Positions 26,771 through 36,654 of a stretch of DNA of 64,000 nt are shown piece after piece. The stretch is from Pseudomonas viridiflava (GTDB taxonomy: Bacteria; Pseudomonadota; Gammaproteobacteria; Pseudomonadales; Pseudomonadaceae), in the NCBI RefSeq assembly GCF_900602065.1, contig NZ_UWFN01000265.1:434001-498000 (forward strand), read 5' to 3'. The stretch's first letter is position 1; each line of letters starts with the position of its first letter. The position numbers were made by a program, and so were the translations under genes. The notes under the pieces are model-generated. The model had not been told where the DNA came from, did not search any database, and was given only the letters and a program-made list of their open reading frames with translations.

Positions 26771-27946
26771 ATGCTCAAGCAACAGGCAAGGGATGAACAG
26801 TTCTGGCAGGGTATCGCTGGACGATATGACGTGGAACCGGGGCCGATCAATCTAGAGAACGGTTACTTCGGCCGCATGACCCGCGAGGTGCAGGAGGACT
26901 ACCGGCGCAACATTGATTACGTGAACCGCAGCAACTCGGTGTACGTGCGTCGCCAGTTCGATGCCTACGACAGCGGCATGATCCACGCGCAACTGGCGCA
27001 ATTGCTCCAGGTCAGCGCGCAGGAAGTTGCCATTACCCGCTGCGCCTCCGAATCCCTGCAATCGCTGATCCGTAACTACAACCAGTTGCAGCCCGGTGAT
27101 CAGGTGCTGATCTGCGATCTTGATTACATCAGTGTGCAAAGCGCCATGCGCTGGCTGGCGAAAAGCCGTGGTGTCGAAGTCATCGAAATCTCCCACGTCC
27201 ATCCCGCCACCTACGACAGCCTGCTCAACAGCTATCAGCAGGCGTTCGAGCAGTATCCCCGGCTCAAGCTGATGGCGCTGACTCATGTCACCCATCGCAC
27301 GGGGCTGGTGATGCCGGTTCAGGCCATTGCCGGTCTGGCTAAAGAGCACGGCGTGGATGTCATCCTCGACGGCGCCCACGCACTCGGCCAACTGGACTTC
27401 AAACTCGACGAGTTGGGCGTGGCATTCGCCGGATACAACCTGCAGAAATGGATCGGCTCGCCGTTGAGTCTGGGGTTTATCTATGTGGCCCGCGAGCGCA
27501 TTTCGGCTGTCGACCCGGACATGGGCGACACCCGCTACGATGCCGATGACATCCTGTCACTGGTGCCTTATGGCACGCCGAACATCCCGGCGTGGATGAC
27601 GCTGCCCAAAGTATTCGAAGAGCATCTGGCGATGGGCGGTTCGGCAGTTAAGGGCGCACGTCTGAGCTACCTGCGAGACCTTTGGGTCAAGCCGGCAAGA
27701 GACCTGGAGCAGGTTGAAATTCTGACCCCGGACGACCCGCGCCTGTATTGCGGGATTACCGCGTTGCGCTTTACTCGGCAACAGGATCAGCAGCGGATGG
27801 TTGAGCGCTTGCTGGAGGAATACAACCTGTTCACCGTCGCCCGCCAAGGCGCTGCCTGTGGACCGTGTATCCGGATTACGCCGGGGTTCAGTACCTCAGC
27901 GGCGGATATGGAGCTGTTGGTTGAGGCGTTGCAGCAGTTGGGGTGA
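26771..27946 (+). CDS. Class V aminotransferase (isopenicillin-N-epimerase-like)
   Basis: PLP-dependent fold-type I enzyme of 391 residues. Recognisable elements: the substrate loop GYFGRMTREV, CASESLQSLIRNY for phosphate binding, VDVILDGAHALGQLDF with the PLP-pyridine Asp, and AGYNLQKWIGSPL with the catalytic Lys. The chosen ATG has GAGAGGA just before it; an earlier Met is in frame. Relatives include cysteine desulfurase-like and epimerase-like enzymes, so the substrate is unknown. A single gene, separated by a REPIN from eda. Confidence 0.88.
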   Translation: MLKQQARDEQFWQGIAGRYDVEPGPINLENGYFGRMTREVQEDYRRNIDYVNRSNSVYVRRQFDAYDSGMIHAQLAQLLQVSAQEVAITRCASESLQSLIRNYNQLQPGDQVLICDLDYISVQSAMRWLAKSRGVEVIEISHVHPATYDSLLNSYQQAFEQYPRLKLMALTHVTHRTGLVMPVQAIAGLAKEHGVDVILDGAHALGQLDFKLDELGVAFAGYNLQKWIGSPLSLGFIYVARERISAVDPDMGDTRYDADDILSLVPYGTPNIPAWMTLPKVFEEHLAMGGSAVKGARLSYLRDLWVKPARDLEQVEILTPDDPRLYCGITALRFTRQQDQQRMVERLLEEYNLFTVARQGAACGPCIRITPGFSTSAADMELLVEALQQLG

Positions 27947-27961
27947 GCAACGGATTTCGAA

Positions 27962-28052
27962 TTGTGGGAGCAGAGCTTGCTCGCGATGCATAAGACGCAG
28001 CCAGAAGCCATACCGCGTTATCGTTTATCGCGAGCAAGCTCTGCTCCCACAA
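27962..28052. repeat. REPIN, family B variant
   Basis: Inverted repeat with arms ttgtgggagcagagcttgct and its complement between the aminotransferase and eda, both of which end here. It may act as the convergent transcription end. Confidence 0.9.
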
Positions 28053-28064
28053 ACCGCGGATTAA

Positions 28065-28739
28065 TCAGTCAAACAACGCCATCGCCTGCGCGGTGGCTTC
28101 CTGGATACGGCCCCAGTCGCCGTTCTTGACCCAGGCGTTGTCGATCATCCACGTCCCGCCCACGCACATCACATTGGGCTGGGCCATGTAGCTTTTGAGG
28201 TTGTCGGCGTTGACGCCGCCGGTTGGGCAGAAACGCACTTCATTGAACGGACCGCCAAGCGCCTTGATCGCCGCGACGCCGCCGCTGATTTCCGCCGGGA
28301 ACAGCTTGAAGCGACGATAGCCCATGGCGTAGCCAATCATGATTTCCGACGCACTGCTGATGCCCGGCAACAGCGGCAACGGGCTGTCGAGCGCGGCTTG
28401 CAGCAAGTCCTGCGTACTGCCCGGCGTGACGATGAATTGCGAACCCGCCGCCTCGGCGTCGGCCAGCATGTGCCGGTCAAGAATGGTGCCTGCACCGACG
28501 CACAGCTCAGGGCGCTGCTCACGAAGAATACGGATTGCACTCAGGCCAAATGCCGAGCGCAAAGTGACTTCCAGCGCCGTCATGCCACCGGCGGCCAAGG
28601 CGTCAGCCAGCGGCAGGACGTCCTCGTCACGCAGGATGGTGATGACCGGCAAAATTTTTGCCTTGGCGCAGAGTTCGTCAATCTGCTTGATCTTGTTCGC
28701 CATGCTGTTCAGCGGCTGAGTGTTATCGACGGTGTTCAT
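28065..28739 (-). CDS. eda: KDPG aldolase / 4-hydroxy-2-oxoglutarate aldolase
   Basis: Last step of the Entner-Doudoroff pathway: cleaves 2-keto-3-deoxy-6-phosphogluconate to pyruvate and glyceraldehyde 3-phosphate. The 224-residue class I aldolase shows the Glu-bearing ALEVTLRS, the PGSTQDLL loop, the Schiff-base Lys in RFKLFPAE and the phosphate loop CPTGGVN. The start MNTVDN was chosen over one nine codons upstream. It follows pgl closely in the zwf-pgl-eda operon and is expected to be under HexR control. Confidence 0.96.
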   Translation of the reverse strand: MNTVDNTQPLNSMANKIKQIDELCAKAKILPVITILRDEDVLPLADALAAGGMTALEVTLRSAFGLSAIRILREQRPELCVGAGTILDRHMLADAEAAGSQFIVTPGSTQDLLQAALDSPLPLLPGISSASEIMIGYAMGYRRFKLFPAEISGGVAAIKALGGPFNEVRFCPTGGVNADNLKSYMAQPNVMCVGGTWMIDNAWVKNGDWGRIQEATAQAMALFD

Positions 28740-28756
28740 GGCGGCGGATCCTTTTG

Positions 28757-29470
28757 TTATGGGCACCAGTAAATCTCAAGTGAAGAGTCAAGAAAGGCGC
28801 GTATTGGCATTTCAGCGAGGTCATCGCCCGCCAATGCGGCCCGCAGGGTGTCGAGCTTGGCCTGACCGGAAACCGACAGGATCGGCAGGCGCGCCGAAGC
28901 CAGCAGTTGACGCGTCATGGTCAAGCGTTGATGCGGAACAGCAGGCGCCAGCATCGGTAAACAACGGCGAGTACTGTCCAGTCGCAACGCTTCGCTCAGG
29001 TTCGGGCTCTCGGGGAACAGCGATGCGGTGTGCCCGTCATCGCCCATGCCCAGAATCAGCACGTCAATCGGCGGCAGCTCAGCCAGTGCCTGATCAGCCG
29101 CGTCGGCGGCCTCTTCAAGGCTCGGCGCGACGGTGTATAGACCGAAGAAGCGCGCCTTGGCCGCCGGGCCTTGCAACAGGAAACGCTGCAGCAGGCCTGC
29201 GTTGCTGTCGGCGTGCTCGACCGGCACCCAGCGTTCGTCAGCCAGGCTGACGACCACTTTCGACCAGTCCAGCGGCTGCTGAGCCAGGCTCTGGAAAAAC
29301 GCCACCGGGCTGCGACCACCGGAAACCACCAGGGTCGCTACGCCATTGGCGCTGATTGCAGCGTTAAGCTGTTCGGCAACGTTGGCGGCCAACGTCTGCG
29401 CCAACTGCTGAGGATTATCGAACTCCCGGGCCACAAGGCCTTGGGGAAATTCAAGTTCACATATCGCCAT
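28757..29470 (-). CDS. pgl: 6-phosphogluconolactonase
   Basis: Hydrolyses 6-phosphogluconolactone made by Zwf. 237 residues, starting [14 protein letters not shown]. NagB-like fold with [16 protein letters not shown] (phosphate binding), [17 protein letters not shown] and [20 protein letters not shown], the catalytic Gly-Asp-x-x-His block. The start overlaps the end of zwf by 14 bases, so translation is coupled. Confidence 0.96.
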   Translation of the reverse strand: MAICELEFPQGLVAREFDNPQQLAQTLAANVAEQLNAAISANGVATLVVSGGRSPVAFFQSLAQQPLDWSKVVVSLADERWVPVEHADSNAGLLQRFLLQGPAAKARFFGLYTVAPSLEEAADAADQALAELPPIDVLILGMGDDGHTASLFPESPNLSEALRLDSTRRCLPMLAPAVPHQRLTMTRQLLASARLPILSVSGQAKLDTLRAALAGDDLAEMPIRAFLDSSLEIYWCP

Positions 29471-30926
29471 ACCACGATCTCCCATCACGAGTAATCAGGG
29501 CAATGGAGCTCATCGGCCCCCACGATCCGGCGGCATAAGGCTTGGGCGCATCGCCCGCCTTTTTCCAGCCGGCGATCAGTTGATCGCACCATTGCCAGGC
29601 GTACTCAATTTCATCTTTGCGAACAAACAGGTTCTGATTGCCGCGCATGACTTCCAGCAACAAACGCTCATAGGCATCAGGGACGCGCGCGCTGCGGTAA
29701 GTGTCGGAAAAATTCAGTTGCAACGGGCCGCTGCGCAGCTGCATGCCTTTGTCCAGGCCCTGATCCTTGGTCATCACCTGCAAGGAAATGCCTTCGTCCG
29801 GCTGCAGGCGAATGATCAGACGGTTGCTGATCTGCATGCGCTGCTCGGGGGCGAAGATGTAGTGCGGCGGCTCTTTGAAATGGATCACGATCTGCGACAG
29901 TTTCTGCGGCATACGCTTGCCGGTACGCAGGTAGAACGGGGTACCCGACCAGCGCCAGTTACGGATATCGGCACGCAGCGCAACGAAGGTTTCGGTATCG
30001 CTCTGGGTGTTGGAGTTTTCTTCCTCCAGATAACCCGGCACGGCCTTGCCCTCGCTGTAACCCGCCGTGTATTGACCGCGAACCACCTGAGTAGCCAGCC
30101 GCTCCGGGGTGAAGGGCGCGAGGGCTTTGAGCACCTTCACTTTTTCGTCACGAATACTGTCAGCAGACAGGTCGCTCGGCGGGTCCATGGCGATCAGACA
30201 CAGCAATTGCAGCAAGTGGTTCTGAATCATGTCGCGCAATTGCCCGGCCTGATCGAAGTAACCCCAACGGCCTTCAATGCCCACTTTCTCTGCCACGGTG
30301 ATTTCAACGTGGGAAATGTGGTTCTGGTTCCACTGGGTTTCAAACAGGCTGTTGGCAAAGCGCAGGGCGATCAGGTTCTGAACGGTGTCTTTGCCCAGGT
30401 AGTGGTCGATACGATAAACGCGACTTTCCGGGAGGAACTGCGCCACGGCGTCGTTGACCCGACGCGAAGAAGCGAGGTCATGGCCGATAGGTTTTTCCAG
30501 CACTGCACGAGTACGTTCGGTCAGGTTCACCGAGGCCAGATTTTCACAGATCGCGCCATACACCGAAGCAGGCGTGGCGAAGTAGGCAATCAGGGTTTCT
30601 GCGTCGCCCACGCGCTCTGCCAGTGCGACATAATCCTCAGCCTTGAGAAAGTCGACGTGCAGGTAGCTCAGACGCGCCTGAAAACGCTCCACGTGTTCCG
30701 TTTCAAGCTGTGCTTCAGGAACGAAGCGGCGTAACGATTCATCGATGTGTGCCAAATGCTGCTGTGCGTCGCCAGACTCACGCGCCAACGCGAGAATTCG
30801 CGTGTCGGCATGCAGCAATCCAGCGCGGTCGAGCTGATAAAGCGCCGGGAACAGCTTGCGCACTGCCAGGTCGCCCAAGGCGCCAAACAAGGCAAAAGTG
30901 CACGGTTCAACCGTAATCGAGAGCAT
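29457..30926 (-). CDS. zwf: Glucose-6-phosphate 1-dehydrogenase
   Basis: Oxidises glucose 6-phosphate to the lactone with NAD(P)+, entering the Entner-Doudoroff pathway. 489 residues. The dinucleotide motif is [11 protein letters not shown], the substrate-binding signature [15 protein letters not shown] is complete, and [11 protein letters not shown] follows the family pattern. First gene of zwf-pgl-eda and divergent from hexR. A HexR-like operator lies in the shared intergenic region. Confidence 0.97.
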   Translation of the reverse strand: MLSITVEPCTFALFGALGDLAVRKLFPALYQLDRAGLLHADTRILALARESGDAQQHLAHIDESLRRFVPEAQLETEHVERFQARLSYLHVDFLKAEDYVALAERVGDAETLIAYFATPASVYGAICENLASVNLTERTRAVLEKPIGHDLASSRRVNDAVAQFLPESRVYRIDHYLGKDTVQNLIALRFANSLFETQWNQNHISHVEITVAEKVGIEGRWGYFDQAGQLRDMIQNHLLQLLCLIAMDPPSDLSADSIRDEKVKVLKALAPFTPERLATQVVRGQYTAGYSEGKAVPGYLEEENSNTQSDTETFVALRADIRNWRWSGTPFYLRTGKRMPQKLSQIVIHFKEPPHYIFAPEQRMQISNRLIIRLQPDEGISLQVMTKDQGLDKGMQLRSGPLQLNFSDTYRSARVPDAYERLLLEVMRGNQNLFVRKDEIEYAWQWCDQLIAGWKKAGDAPKPYAAGSWGPMSSIALITRDGRSWYGDM

Positions 30927-30991
30927 AATGTTGGTTCTTTTATCAAGTTAAGCTACAAATACCTTTTTTAAAGGCGTTACTCAAGGCCATA

Positions 30992-31007
30992 TGTAGTAAT
31001 AACCACA
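30992..31007. promoter_or_regulatory. Candidate HexR operator between zwf and hexR
   Basis: TGTAGTAATAACCACA is a near-perfect 16-bp inverted repeat. Read leftwards it gives TTGT-N7-ACTA (31008-30994), one base off the TTGT-N7-ACAA HexR site. It lies about 65 bases from the zwf start and about 140 from the hexR start, in the expected divergent control region. Confidence 0.6.
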
Positions 31008-31144
31008 ACATTCAATCTAAAAGCATATTCCAGTGGTGATCAACACAGGCCCTGAGTACGATAGGCCACCTTTGCTACAGGCTAAAGGGCCTATCTGCCT
31101 GCCCTCAAAAAAACCTGAGCAAATCTGCCTGATTAGGACTTTGA

Positions 31145-32011
31145 ATGGACCACTCAAGAAATCTTCTGGAGCAGATCCAGAGCCGCCTCGAAGAACTCAA
31201 CAAGGCTGAACGCAAGGTTGCTGAAGCGATTCTTCTTAACCCACAACAAGCAACTCGCTTCAGTATTGCGGCATTAGCCCAGGCAGCCAAAGTCAGCGAG
31301 CCAACGGTCAATCGCTTCTGCCGTTCCTTCGCCGTCAGTGGTTACCCGGAACTTAAATTGCAGTTGGCGCAGAGCCTGGCCAGCGGTGCTGCATACGTCA
31401 GCCGTGCGGTAGAAGCCGACGATGACCCCGAGGCGTACACCAAAAAGATATTTGGCAGCGCAATTGCCTCACTGGACAGCGCCGTTCAGCAACTGGACCC
31501 GGCCCTGATCAGCAAGTCGGTAGACATGTTGATTCAGGCGCGCCAGATCCACTTCTTCGGTCTGGGCGCTTCCGCACCGGTGGCGCTGGACGCCCAACAC
31601 AAATTCTTCCGCTTCAATCTGGCGGTCACCGCCCATGCCGACGTGCTCATGCAGCGCATGATTGCCTCGGTGGCGCACACCGGCGAGTTGTTCGTGATCA
31701 TTTCCTACACAGGCCGTACACGGGAACTGGTGGAAGTGGCGCGCATTGCCCGGGCCAATGGCGCTTCAGTGCTGGGGCTCACAGCAGCCGGTTCGCCCCT
31801 GGCCCAAGCCAGCACGGTAAGCCTGAACATTCCACTGCCGGAAGACACCGACATCTATATGCCGATGACTTCCAGGATCATCCAGCTCACAGTGCTCGAT
31901 GTGCTGGCTACCGGCATGACCCTGCGCCGCGGCGTGGACTTCCAGCCGCACCTGCGCAAGATCAAGGAAAGTTTGAATGACAGCCGGTATCCGGTTGAGG
32001 ATCAGGGGTAG
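31145..32011 (+). CDS. hexR: Glucose-metabolism transcriptional repressor HexR
   Basis: RpiR-family regulator that represses zwf, edd and gap operons and is released by KDPG. 288 residues: an N-terminal HTH (about 20-75, with [23 protein letters not shown]) and a C-terminal SIS sugar-phosphate domain (about 125-260, with [18 protein letters not shown] and [15 protein letters not shown]). Divergent from zwf, the standard Pseudomonas arrangement. Probably autoregulated through the shared operator. Confidence 0.95.
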   Translation: MDHSRNLLEQIQSRLEELNKAERKVAEAILLNPQQATRFSIAALAQAAKVSEPTVNRFCRSFAVSGYPELKLQLAQSLASGAAYVSRAVEADDDPEAYTKKIFGSAIASLDSAVQQLDPALISKSVDMLIQARQIHFFGLGASAPVALDAQHKFFRFNLAVTAHADVLMQRMIASVAHTGELFVIISYTGRTRELVEVARIARANGASVLGLTAAGSPLAQASTVSLNIPLPEDTDIYMPMTSRIIQLTVLDVLATGMTLRRGVDFQPHLRKIKESLNDSRYPVEDQG

Positions 32012-32024
32012 CGCTTAAAGCTTT

Positions 32025-32098
32025 CTGTAGGAGCTGCCGAAGGCTGCGATCGCGGCGTATCAGGATAAATGCTTCGCAGCCTTCGGCAGCTCCTACAG
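32025..32098. repeat. REPIN, family A
   Basis: Inverted repeat with ctgtaggagctgccgaaggc arms between hexR and the convergent mutarotase gene. The interior closely matches the copy at 21675. Confidence 0.9.
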
Positions 32099-32135
32099 AA
32101 ATCCAGTAGTTGCATGTTGGCTCCTGTGTTTGCCT

Positions 32136-33011
32136 TCAATGCAGCAAACACGCCTGTAAACTCAGCTCGACCTGCTCTCCCGGCGCAAGGCTCAGGCTTT
32201 CATCGCCGCCTGACGCTGCTTCAACGCAAACGAAACCTGATGCCTCCTTGCCTGCTACACCCAGCAAGGGTCGGCTGCCAGGATGCCAGACGACAGTACT
32301 GGCGTTGGCGCCACTGTTAATACTCAGACGGCGCTGCCAGGATTGATCCTGTAGCTGCAACGGACCATTGTGCTCGAATACCCGCTGGCAGCCACCCGCG
32401 ACGCGTAACTCGCCCTCCTGCCGACATGCCCGTCGATTCAACTGATCGAAGCCCTCAGCGCCTTCCAGGCCGTGCAAGGCCACATCGGCGACGTCACTGA
32501 TGCGCCAGTAAGCGTGCAAAGCGTGGCCGAACTGACAGGGTTCGCTGTCTTCGTGAGAGGTGCCAAGGCGCAATTCCATACCCTCCCCCAGCTCGGCATA
32601 CAGATCGGCCTGCCAGTCACACAGCTGCAAACGCCAATGCAGACTGACGCCGGATTCGCTTTCGCGGCTGTCGATCAGTTTCCAGTCCAGCAATCGACCC
32701 CAGCCATGCGCGGGCCAGCCCGACTCAACGGGATGCCTCCCATGCCAGGGCCAACACACCGGCACACCGCCACGGATCGCACCCACCTGCGGCCAGCGCG
32801 ATGCGCACCACAGCCAGGGTTTCTGACCCGTGGGCTGGAAATGCAGCAGTTGTGCGCCCTGCCGGCTGAACACTGCCTGACACAACGGATGATCAATCAG
32901 CAACACGTCGCGTCGCTGATGACGCTCCCATTCGAAGGTCGGCCGGGCGCGTCGGGATGTGAAGAAGCGCTGTAGGGGGTGTTCGGATGCATCTGCTTGA
33001 TTGGTGGTCAT
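32136..33011 (-). CDS. D-hexose-6-phosphate mutarotase (aldose-1-epimerase family)
   Basis: Interconverts alpha and beta anomers of glucose 6-phosphate (YeaD-like). 291 residues from MTTNQADASEH. The galactose-mutarotase fold is supported by IRGGVPVCWPWHGRHP, PAHGWGRLLDW with the catalytic-type His, QFGHALHAYWRISD and FVCVEAASGGDESLSLAPGE. The open frame upstream of this Met would translate a REPIN, so it is not coding. Lies between hexR and oprB and fits the glucose regulon, supplying the beta anomer to Zwf. Confidence 0.92.
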   Translation of the reverse strand: MTTNQADASEHPLQRFFTSRRARPTFEWERHQRRDVLLIDHPLCQAVFSRQGAQLLHFQPTGQKPWLWCASRWPQVGAIRGGVPVCWPWHGRHPVESGWPAHGWGRLLDWKLIDSRESESGVSLHWRLQLCDWQADLYAELGEGMELRLGTSHEDSEPCQFGHALHAYWRISDVADVALHGLEGAEGFDQLNRRACRQEGELRVAGGCQRVFEHNGPLQLQDQSWQRRLSINSGANASTVVWHPGSRPLLGVAGKEASGFVCVEAASGGDESLSLAPGEQVELSLQACLLH

Positions 33012-33032
33012 TGTTGTCCTGCGCCACTGGGT

Positions 33033-33106
33033 CTGTAGGAGCTGCCGAAGGCTGCGATGCGGTACATCTGGCAGATCGCGATCGCAGCCTTCGGCAGCTC
33101 CTACAG
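33033..33106. repeat. REPIN, family A, divergent interior
   Basis: Same arms as the other family A copies (ctgtaggagctgccgaaggc), but the interior sequence differs from the other three. It sits directly upstream of the mutarotase start, between it and oprB. Confidence 0.9.
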
Positions 33107-33124
33107 ACAAAGCATTCTTTTGCT

Positions 33125-33151
33125 CAAAAAAACGGGCAGCCAGGCTGCCCG
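33125..33151 (-). terminator. Rho-independent terminator of oprB
   Basis: The stem CGGGCAGC / GCTGCCCG with a 3-base loop is followed, in the leftward direction, by seven T residues. It lies 26 bases beyond the oprB stop. Confidence 0.92.
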
Positions 33152-33176
33152 CAAAGCACACACGACCCTTGATCGT

Positions 33177-34532
33177 TTAGAACTTGGTCTGCAATTTGAT
33201 ACCCGCGACCAGAGCGTTATCCACTTGATCTACGCCACCCGGGCTTTTGATGTATTGCAGGTTGGGGCGGACAGTCAGCCAGTCGGTAACGTGTACGCCG
33301 TAGTAGATCTCGGAGTTGTACTCGCTCTTCTGGATAGGCAGATAGCCTGGGTTGTCATAGTCGCTGATGCCATTGACGGCGTTGATCTGACGGGCACGAT
33401 CGGTGACGTTATCGTTGACGTGGATACGCGAAACACCGATGCCGATGTCATCCTTCGGACGCGCATCGAAAGGCCCTTTGAAGACCATACCGACTTGCAG
33501 GAAGTTGTCGACGAAGTTGGTGTCCTTGTCATGCACGGTGGCGTTGGCAAACAGGGTCAGGCCGCGAGACGGATCGCCACTGAAGGTGCTGACCTGTTGC
33601 TGCGCCACGACCCACCAGCCAGTTTTTTCGTTACGCGACTTGAACGCTGCACCGGTCAGACCTTGAGGCTGGCCGTTGACATCCTCGTAGCGGTCGTCGG
33701 CACTCGGGCTGCTGAAGTAATAACCCAGCCGATATTCGCCAGGCAGCGAGTTAACGGTTGGCGACCACACCACTTCAACCGGCACCAGCGTCCCTTTGGA
33801 ACCGCTGCCGCTCAGCTTGAAGCCGTTTCCGGTTTCCAGGTTGGACGGGTTCTGCTCGTAGACGCCGATCTGTGCGTACACCTCAGGCGTGATGTTGTAT
33901 TTCACACGCAACGCCCACTGGCTGACAGGCCAGTTGTACCAGGTATCCACATAGTTGGCGGCCTGAGTGCCGCAGAACGTCAAGTTCTGGAAGTCGCAAG
34001 GGAAGCTGCCGAAGTCTTCGCCTTCGCCCATGCGGCCGGCCTTGATGTCGAGCTTGCCGTCGAAGAATTTCTGTTTGACCCACATCTGTGTCAGGCGCCA
34101 GGTCTGACCACGACCCCAGACTTCCTGCGAGGAACTGAGTGTGCCGACGCGCGGATCGCCGAGACGATCATTGGAGATGTTCTTGCCGCTACGCTCAGTG
34201 ATTGCCAGCTTGAACTCAGCATCGTTCCAGCCGAAAGCTTTTTGCAGGTCGATGTTAACGCCGAGTGCGAACTGGTCGCTGTAGCGAGCCGTCTTGTCGG
34301 TGTCGTAGCCGCCGTGAATGTTGGAGCCCATCTCGCCAACGTATTCCAGCGAGAAATCATAGCCCTTGTCATACAGTTCTTTACGCACGCCACCCCAGTC
34401 ACCGGTCATATGCCCGTTGGGGTTGTAAGGCTCGATGGCGTAAGCCGCACTGGAAAAAACCAGCGCGCTCAATACGGACAAACCACCGACAAGCTGGAAC
34501 TGATTAAGCGATTTATTGCGTAGCTTCTTCAT
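33177..34532 (-). CDS. oprB: Carbohydrate-selective outer membrane porin OprB
   Basis: Glucose-induced outer-membrane porin feeding the Gts ABC importer. 451 residues from MKKLRNKSLNQ with a signal peptide ending SAAYA; a start five codons upstream would bury the ribosome binding site (CCAAGGG). OprB family features: HMTGDWGGVRKELYDKGYDF near the N-terminus, many amphipathic strands and the C-terminal aromatic GIKLQTKF. An AANAANAA motif just upstream suggests Hfq/Crc repression of translation. Confidence 0.95.
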   Translation of the reverse strand: MKKLRNKSLNQFQLVGGLSVLSALVFSSAAYAIEPYNPNGHMTGDWGGVRKELYDKGYDFSLEYVGEMGSNIHGGYDTDKTARYSDQFALGVNIDLQKAFGWNDAEFKLAITERSGKNISNDRLGDPRVGTLSSSQEVWGRGQTWRLTQMWVKQKFFDGKLDIKAGRMGEGEDFGSFPCDFQNLTFCGTQAANYVDTWYNWPVSQWALRVKYNITPEVYAQIGVYEQNPSNLETGNGFKLSGSGSKGTLVPVEVVWSPTVNSLPGEYRLGYYFSSPSADDRYEDVNGQPQGLTGAAFKSRNEKTGWWVVAQQQVSTFSGDPSRGLTLFANATVHDKDTNFVDNFLQVGMVFKGPFDARPKDDIGIGVSRIHVNDNVTDRARQINAVNGISDYDNPGYLPIQKSEYNSEIYYGVHVTDWLTVRPNLQYIKSPGGVDQVDNALVAGIKLQTKF

Positions 34533-34548
34533 CCCTTGGATCCTCATT

Positions 34549-34556
34549 TTATTGTT
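34549..34556 (-). promoter_or_regulatory. Candidate Hfq/Crc target before oprB
   Basis: In the mRNA sense the sequence is AACAATAA, fitting the AANAANAA catabolite-activity motif. It lies about 17 bases before the oprB start, next to the ribosome binding site. Confidence 0.5.
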
Positions 34557-34645
34557 ATTAGCTTTTACGGCATTGACATCGACTACTTCGTGTTCGCTGG
34601 CAGAACGCTCTGAATGGCAGTGAGCGCCCGGCTGGCAGTGTCCGG

Positions 34646-35806
34646 TCAGTTACGGTTGATCTGGGTGACATTGGCTGCACGTTCGACTGGCTGCTGGCTG
34701 GCAAGCACGCCCAGTCGCTCGCCAGTGGCGGCATCAAAGAGCAGAACTTTGGCCGGGTCGAATTGCAGGGTCAGGCTTTCACCTACCTGCGGCGCAACGT
34801 CTGGTGCGAGACGGCAGCAGACCTTGCTCTGGTTGAGCGTGACGAACACCAGTGTGTCCGGCCCGGTGGGTTCGGTGACCTGAACTTCGGCGCGAATGGT
34901 CGGCAGGCCGTTGGCCTCCGAAGGCGCGAGCACTATTTGCTCAGGGCGCAAACCAAGGATTACTTCGCGGTCTTCCAGCCCCGCGTCGGTCATGCCCAAA
35001 GGCAACTCGCAACGCGCTTGGCCACTGTCGAGCAACGCAATAAGACGCCCTTCCTTGCGTTGCAGACGCAGTGGAATGAAGTTCATCGGTGGCGAACCAA
35101 TAAAGCTGGCAACGAACAGGTTGGCTGGATCGTTGTAGATCTGTTTGGGCGTACCGAACTGCTGAATGATGCCGTCTTTCATCACCGCCACTTTGTCGCC
35201 CAGAGTCATTGCTTCGATCTGATCGTGGGTGACGTAAACCGTGGTGGTTTTCAGACGCTGGTGCATCAGCTTCATTTCGGTACGCATCTCGACGCGCAGC
35301 TTGGCGTCGAGGTTGGACAGGGGTTCGTCGAACAGATAAATCTTCGGCCGTCGTGCCAGGGCACGCCCCATCGCCACGCGCTGCTGCTGACCGCCGGACA
35401 ACTGCCCCGGCTTGCGATTGAGCAGATGCTCGATCTGCAGCAGCTTGGCGACGCGGGTGACCTCTTCGTCGATGGCCGCAGCACTCATCTTGCGAATCTT
35501 CAGACCGAACTCGATGTTCTCGCGCACGCTCATGGTTGGGTACAGCGCGTAGGACTGAAACACCATGGCGATGTCTCGATCCTTGGGGCTCATGCCGCTG
35601 ACATCGGCGTCGTCGATCAGGATCGACCCGGCACTGATGTTTTCCAGCCCTGCGATGCAGTTCATCAGGGTCGACTTACCACAGCCGGAAGGCCCGACCA
35701 GAATCAGGAACTCGCCATCCTTGATCTGCAATTCGATGTTTTTCAGCGTGTCCGGAAGGCCCGCGCCGTAGGTCTTGTTTACATTACGTAATTCGAGCGT
35801 TGCCAT
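34646..35806 (-). CDS. gtsD: Glucose ABC transporter ATP-binding protein
   Basis: ATPase of the high-affinity glucose importer, MalK/UgpC type, 386 residues. Walker A GPSGCGKST, the signature LSGGQQQRVAMGRALA, Walker B IYLFDEPLSNLDAKLR and the His loop VYVTHDQIEA are all present. The C-terminal extension (about 240-386) is a TOBE/MalK-like regulatory domain. It begins 2 bases after the gtsC stop. Confidence 0.95.
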   Translation of the reverse strand: MATLELRNVNKTYGAGLPDTLKNIELQIKDGEFLILVGPSGCGKSTLMNCIAGLENISAGSILIDDADVSGMSPKDRDIAMVFQSYALYPTMSVRENIEFGLKIRKMSAAAIDEEVTRVAKLLQIEHLLNRKPGQLSGGQQQRVAMGRALARRPKIYLFDEPLSNLDAKLRVEMRTEMKLMHQRLKTTTVYVTHDQIEAMTLGDKVAVMKDGIIQQFGTPKQIYNDPANLFVASFIGSPPMNFIPLRLQRKEGRLIALLDSGQARCELPLGMTDAGLEDREVILGLRPEQIVLAPSEANGLPTIRAEVQVTEPTGPDTLVFVTLNQSKVCCRLAPDVAPQVGESLTLQFDPAKVLLFDAATGERLGVLASQQPVERAANVTQINRN

Positions 35807-35808
35807 GT

Positions 35809-36654
35809 TTACCCCTTGACTGCGCCGGCCGTGAGCCCACGCACGAAATACTTGCCAGCGACGATGTACACCAGCAATGTCGGCAGCCCGGCGATCATCG
35901 CGGCCGCCATATCAACGTTGTATTCCTTGACCCCGGTACTGGTGTTGACCAGGTTATTCAGCGCCACGGTAATGGGCTGCGAATCGCCGCTGGAGAACAC
36001 CACACCAAACAGGAAGTCGTTCCAGATCTGGGTGAACTGCCAGATCAGGCAAACCATGATGATCGGCGTCGACATCGGCAGAATGATCTTGCCGAAGATC
36101 GTGAAGAAACCCGCACCATCCAGCCGCGCAGCCTTGACCAGCGCGTCCGGAATGCTCACGTAGTAGTTACGGAAGAACAGCGTGGTGAAGGCCAGACCGT
36201 AAACCACGTGCACGAACACCAGCCCGGTGGTAGTGCTGGCCAGCCCCATCTTGCCGAGCGTGAAAGACGCAGGCAGCAATACCGTTTGAAACGGCAGGAA
36301 GCAGCCAAACAACAGCAGGCCGAAGAACAACTGCGAGCCGCGAAAACGCCACATCGACAGCACGTAGCCGTTGAGTGCACCGATGGCCGTTGAAATCAGA
36401 ACAGCGGGCACGGTGATCTTGATCGAGTTCCAGAAGTAGCCATCCAGCGTCGCCCAGGCCTTGATCCAGCCAATCCCGGTGACCACGGTGGGCCAGCTCA
36501 GCAGGTTGCCGGTGCCGATGTCTTCAGGTGTTTTGAAGCTGGTGAGCAACATGACCACCAGCGGTACGAGGTACAGCAGACACGCGAGGATCAATACCGC
36601 ATAAATGGCGATACGACCGAAGCTGAAGGCTGGTTTGCCGACATGACTAGTCAT
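35809..36654 (-). CDS. gtsC: Glucose ABC transporter permease
   Basis: Inner-membrane permease of the MalG type, 281 residues with six predicted helices. The cytoplasmic coupling EAA-like loop is visible as SIPDALVKAARLDGAGFFTIFGKIILP. Start codon overlaps the end of gtsB by 8 bases. Second permease of GtsABCD. Confidence 0.94.
   Translation of the reverse strand: MTSHVGKPAFSFGRIAIYAVLILACLLYLVPLVVMLLTSFKTPEDIGTGNLLSWPTVVTGIGWIKAWATLDGYFWNSIKITVPAVLISTAIGALNGYVLSMWRFRGSQLFFGLLLFGCFLPFQTVLLPASFTLGKMGLASTTTGLVFVHVVYGLAFTTLFFRNYYVSIPDALVKAARLDGAGFFTIFGKIILPMSTPIIMVCLIWQFTQIWNDFLFGVVFSSGDSQPITVALNNLVNTSTGVKEYNVDMAAAMIAGLPTLLVYIVAGKYFVRGLTAGAVKG

Noticed and set aside
33012..33161. N-terminal extension of the mutarotase
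   Set aside because: It also translates a REPIN and part of the oprB terminator region.
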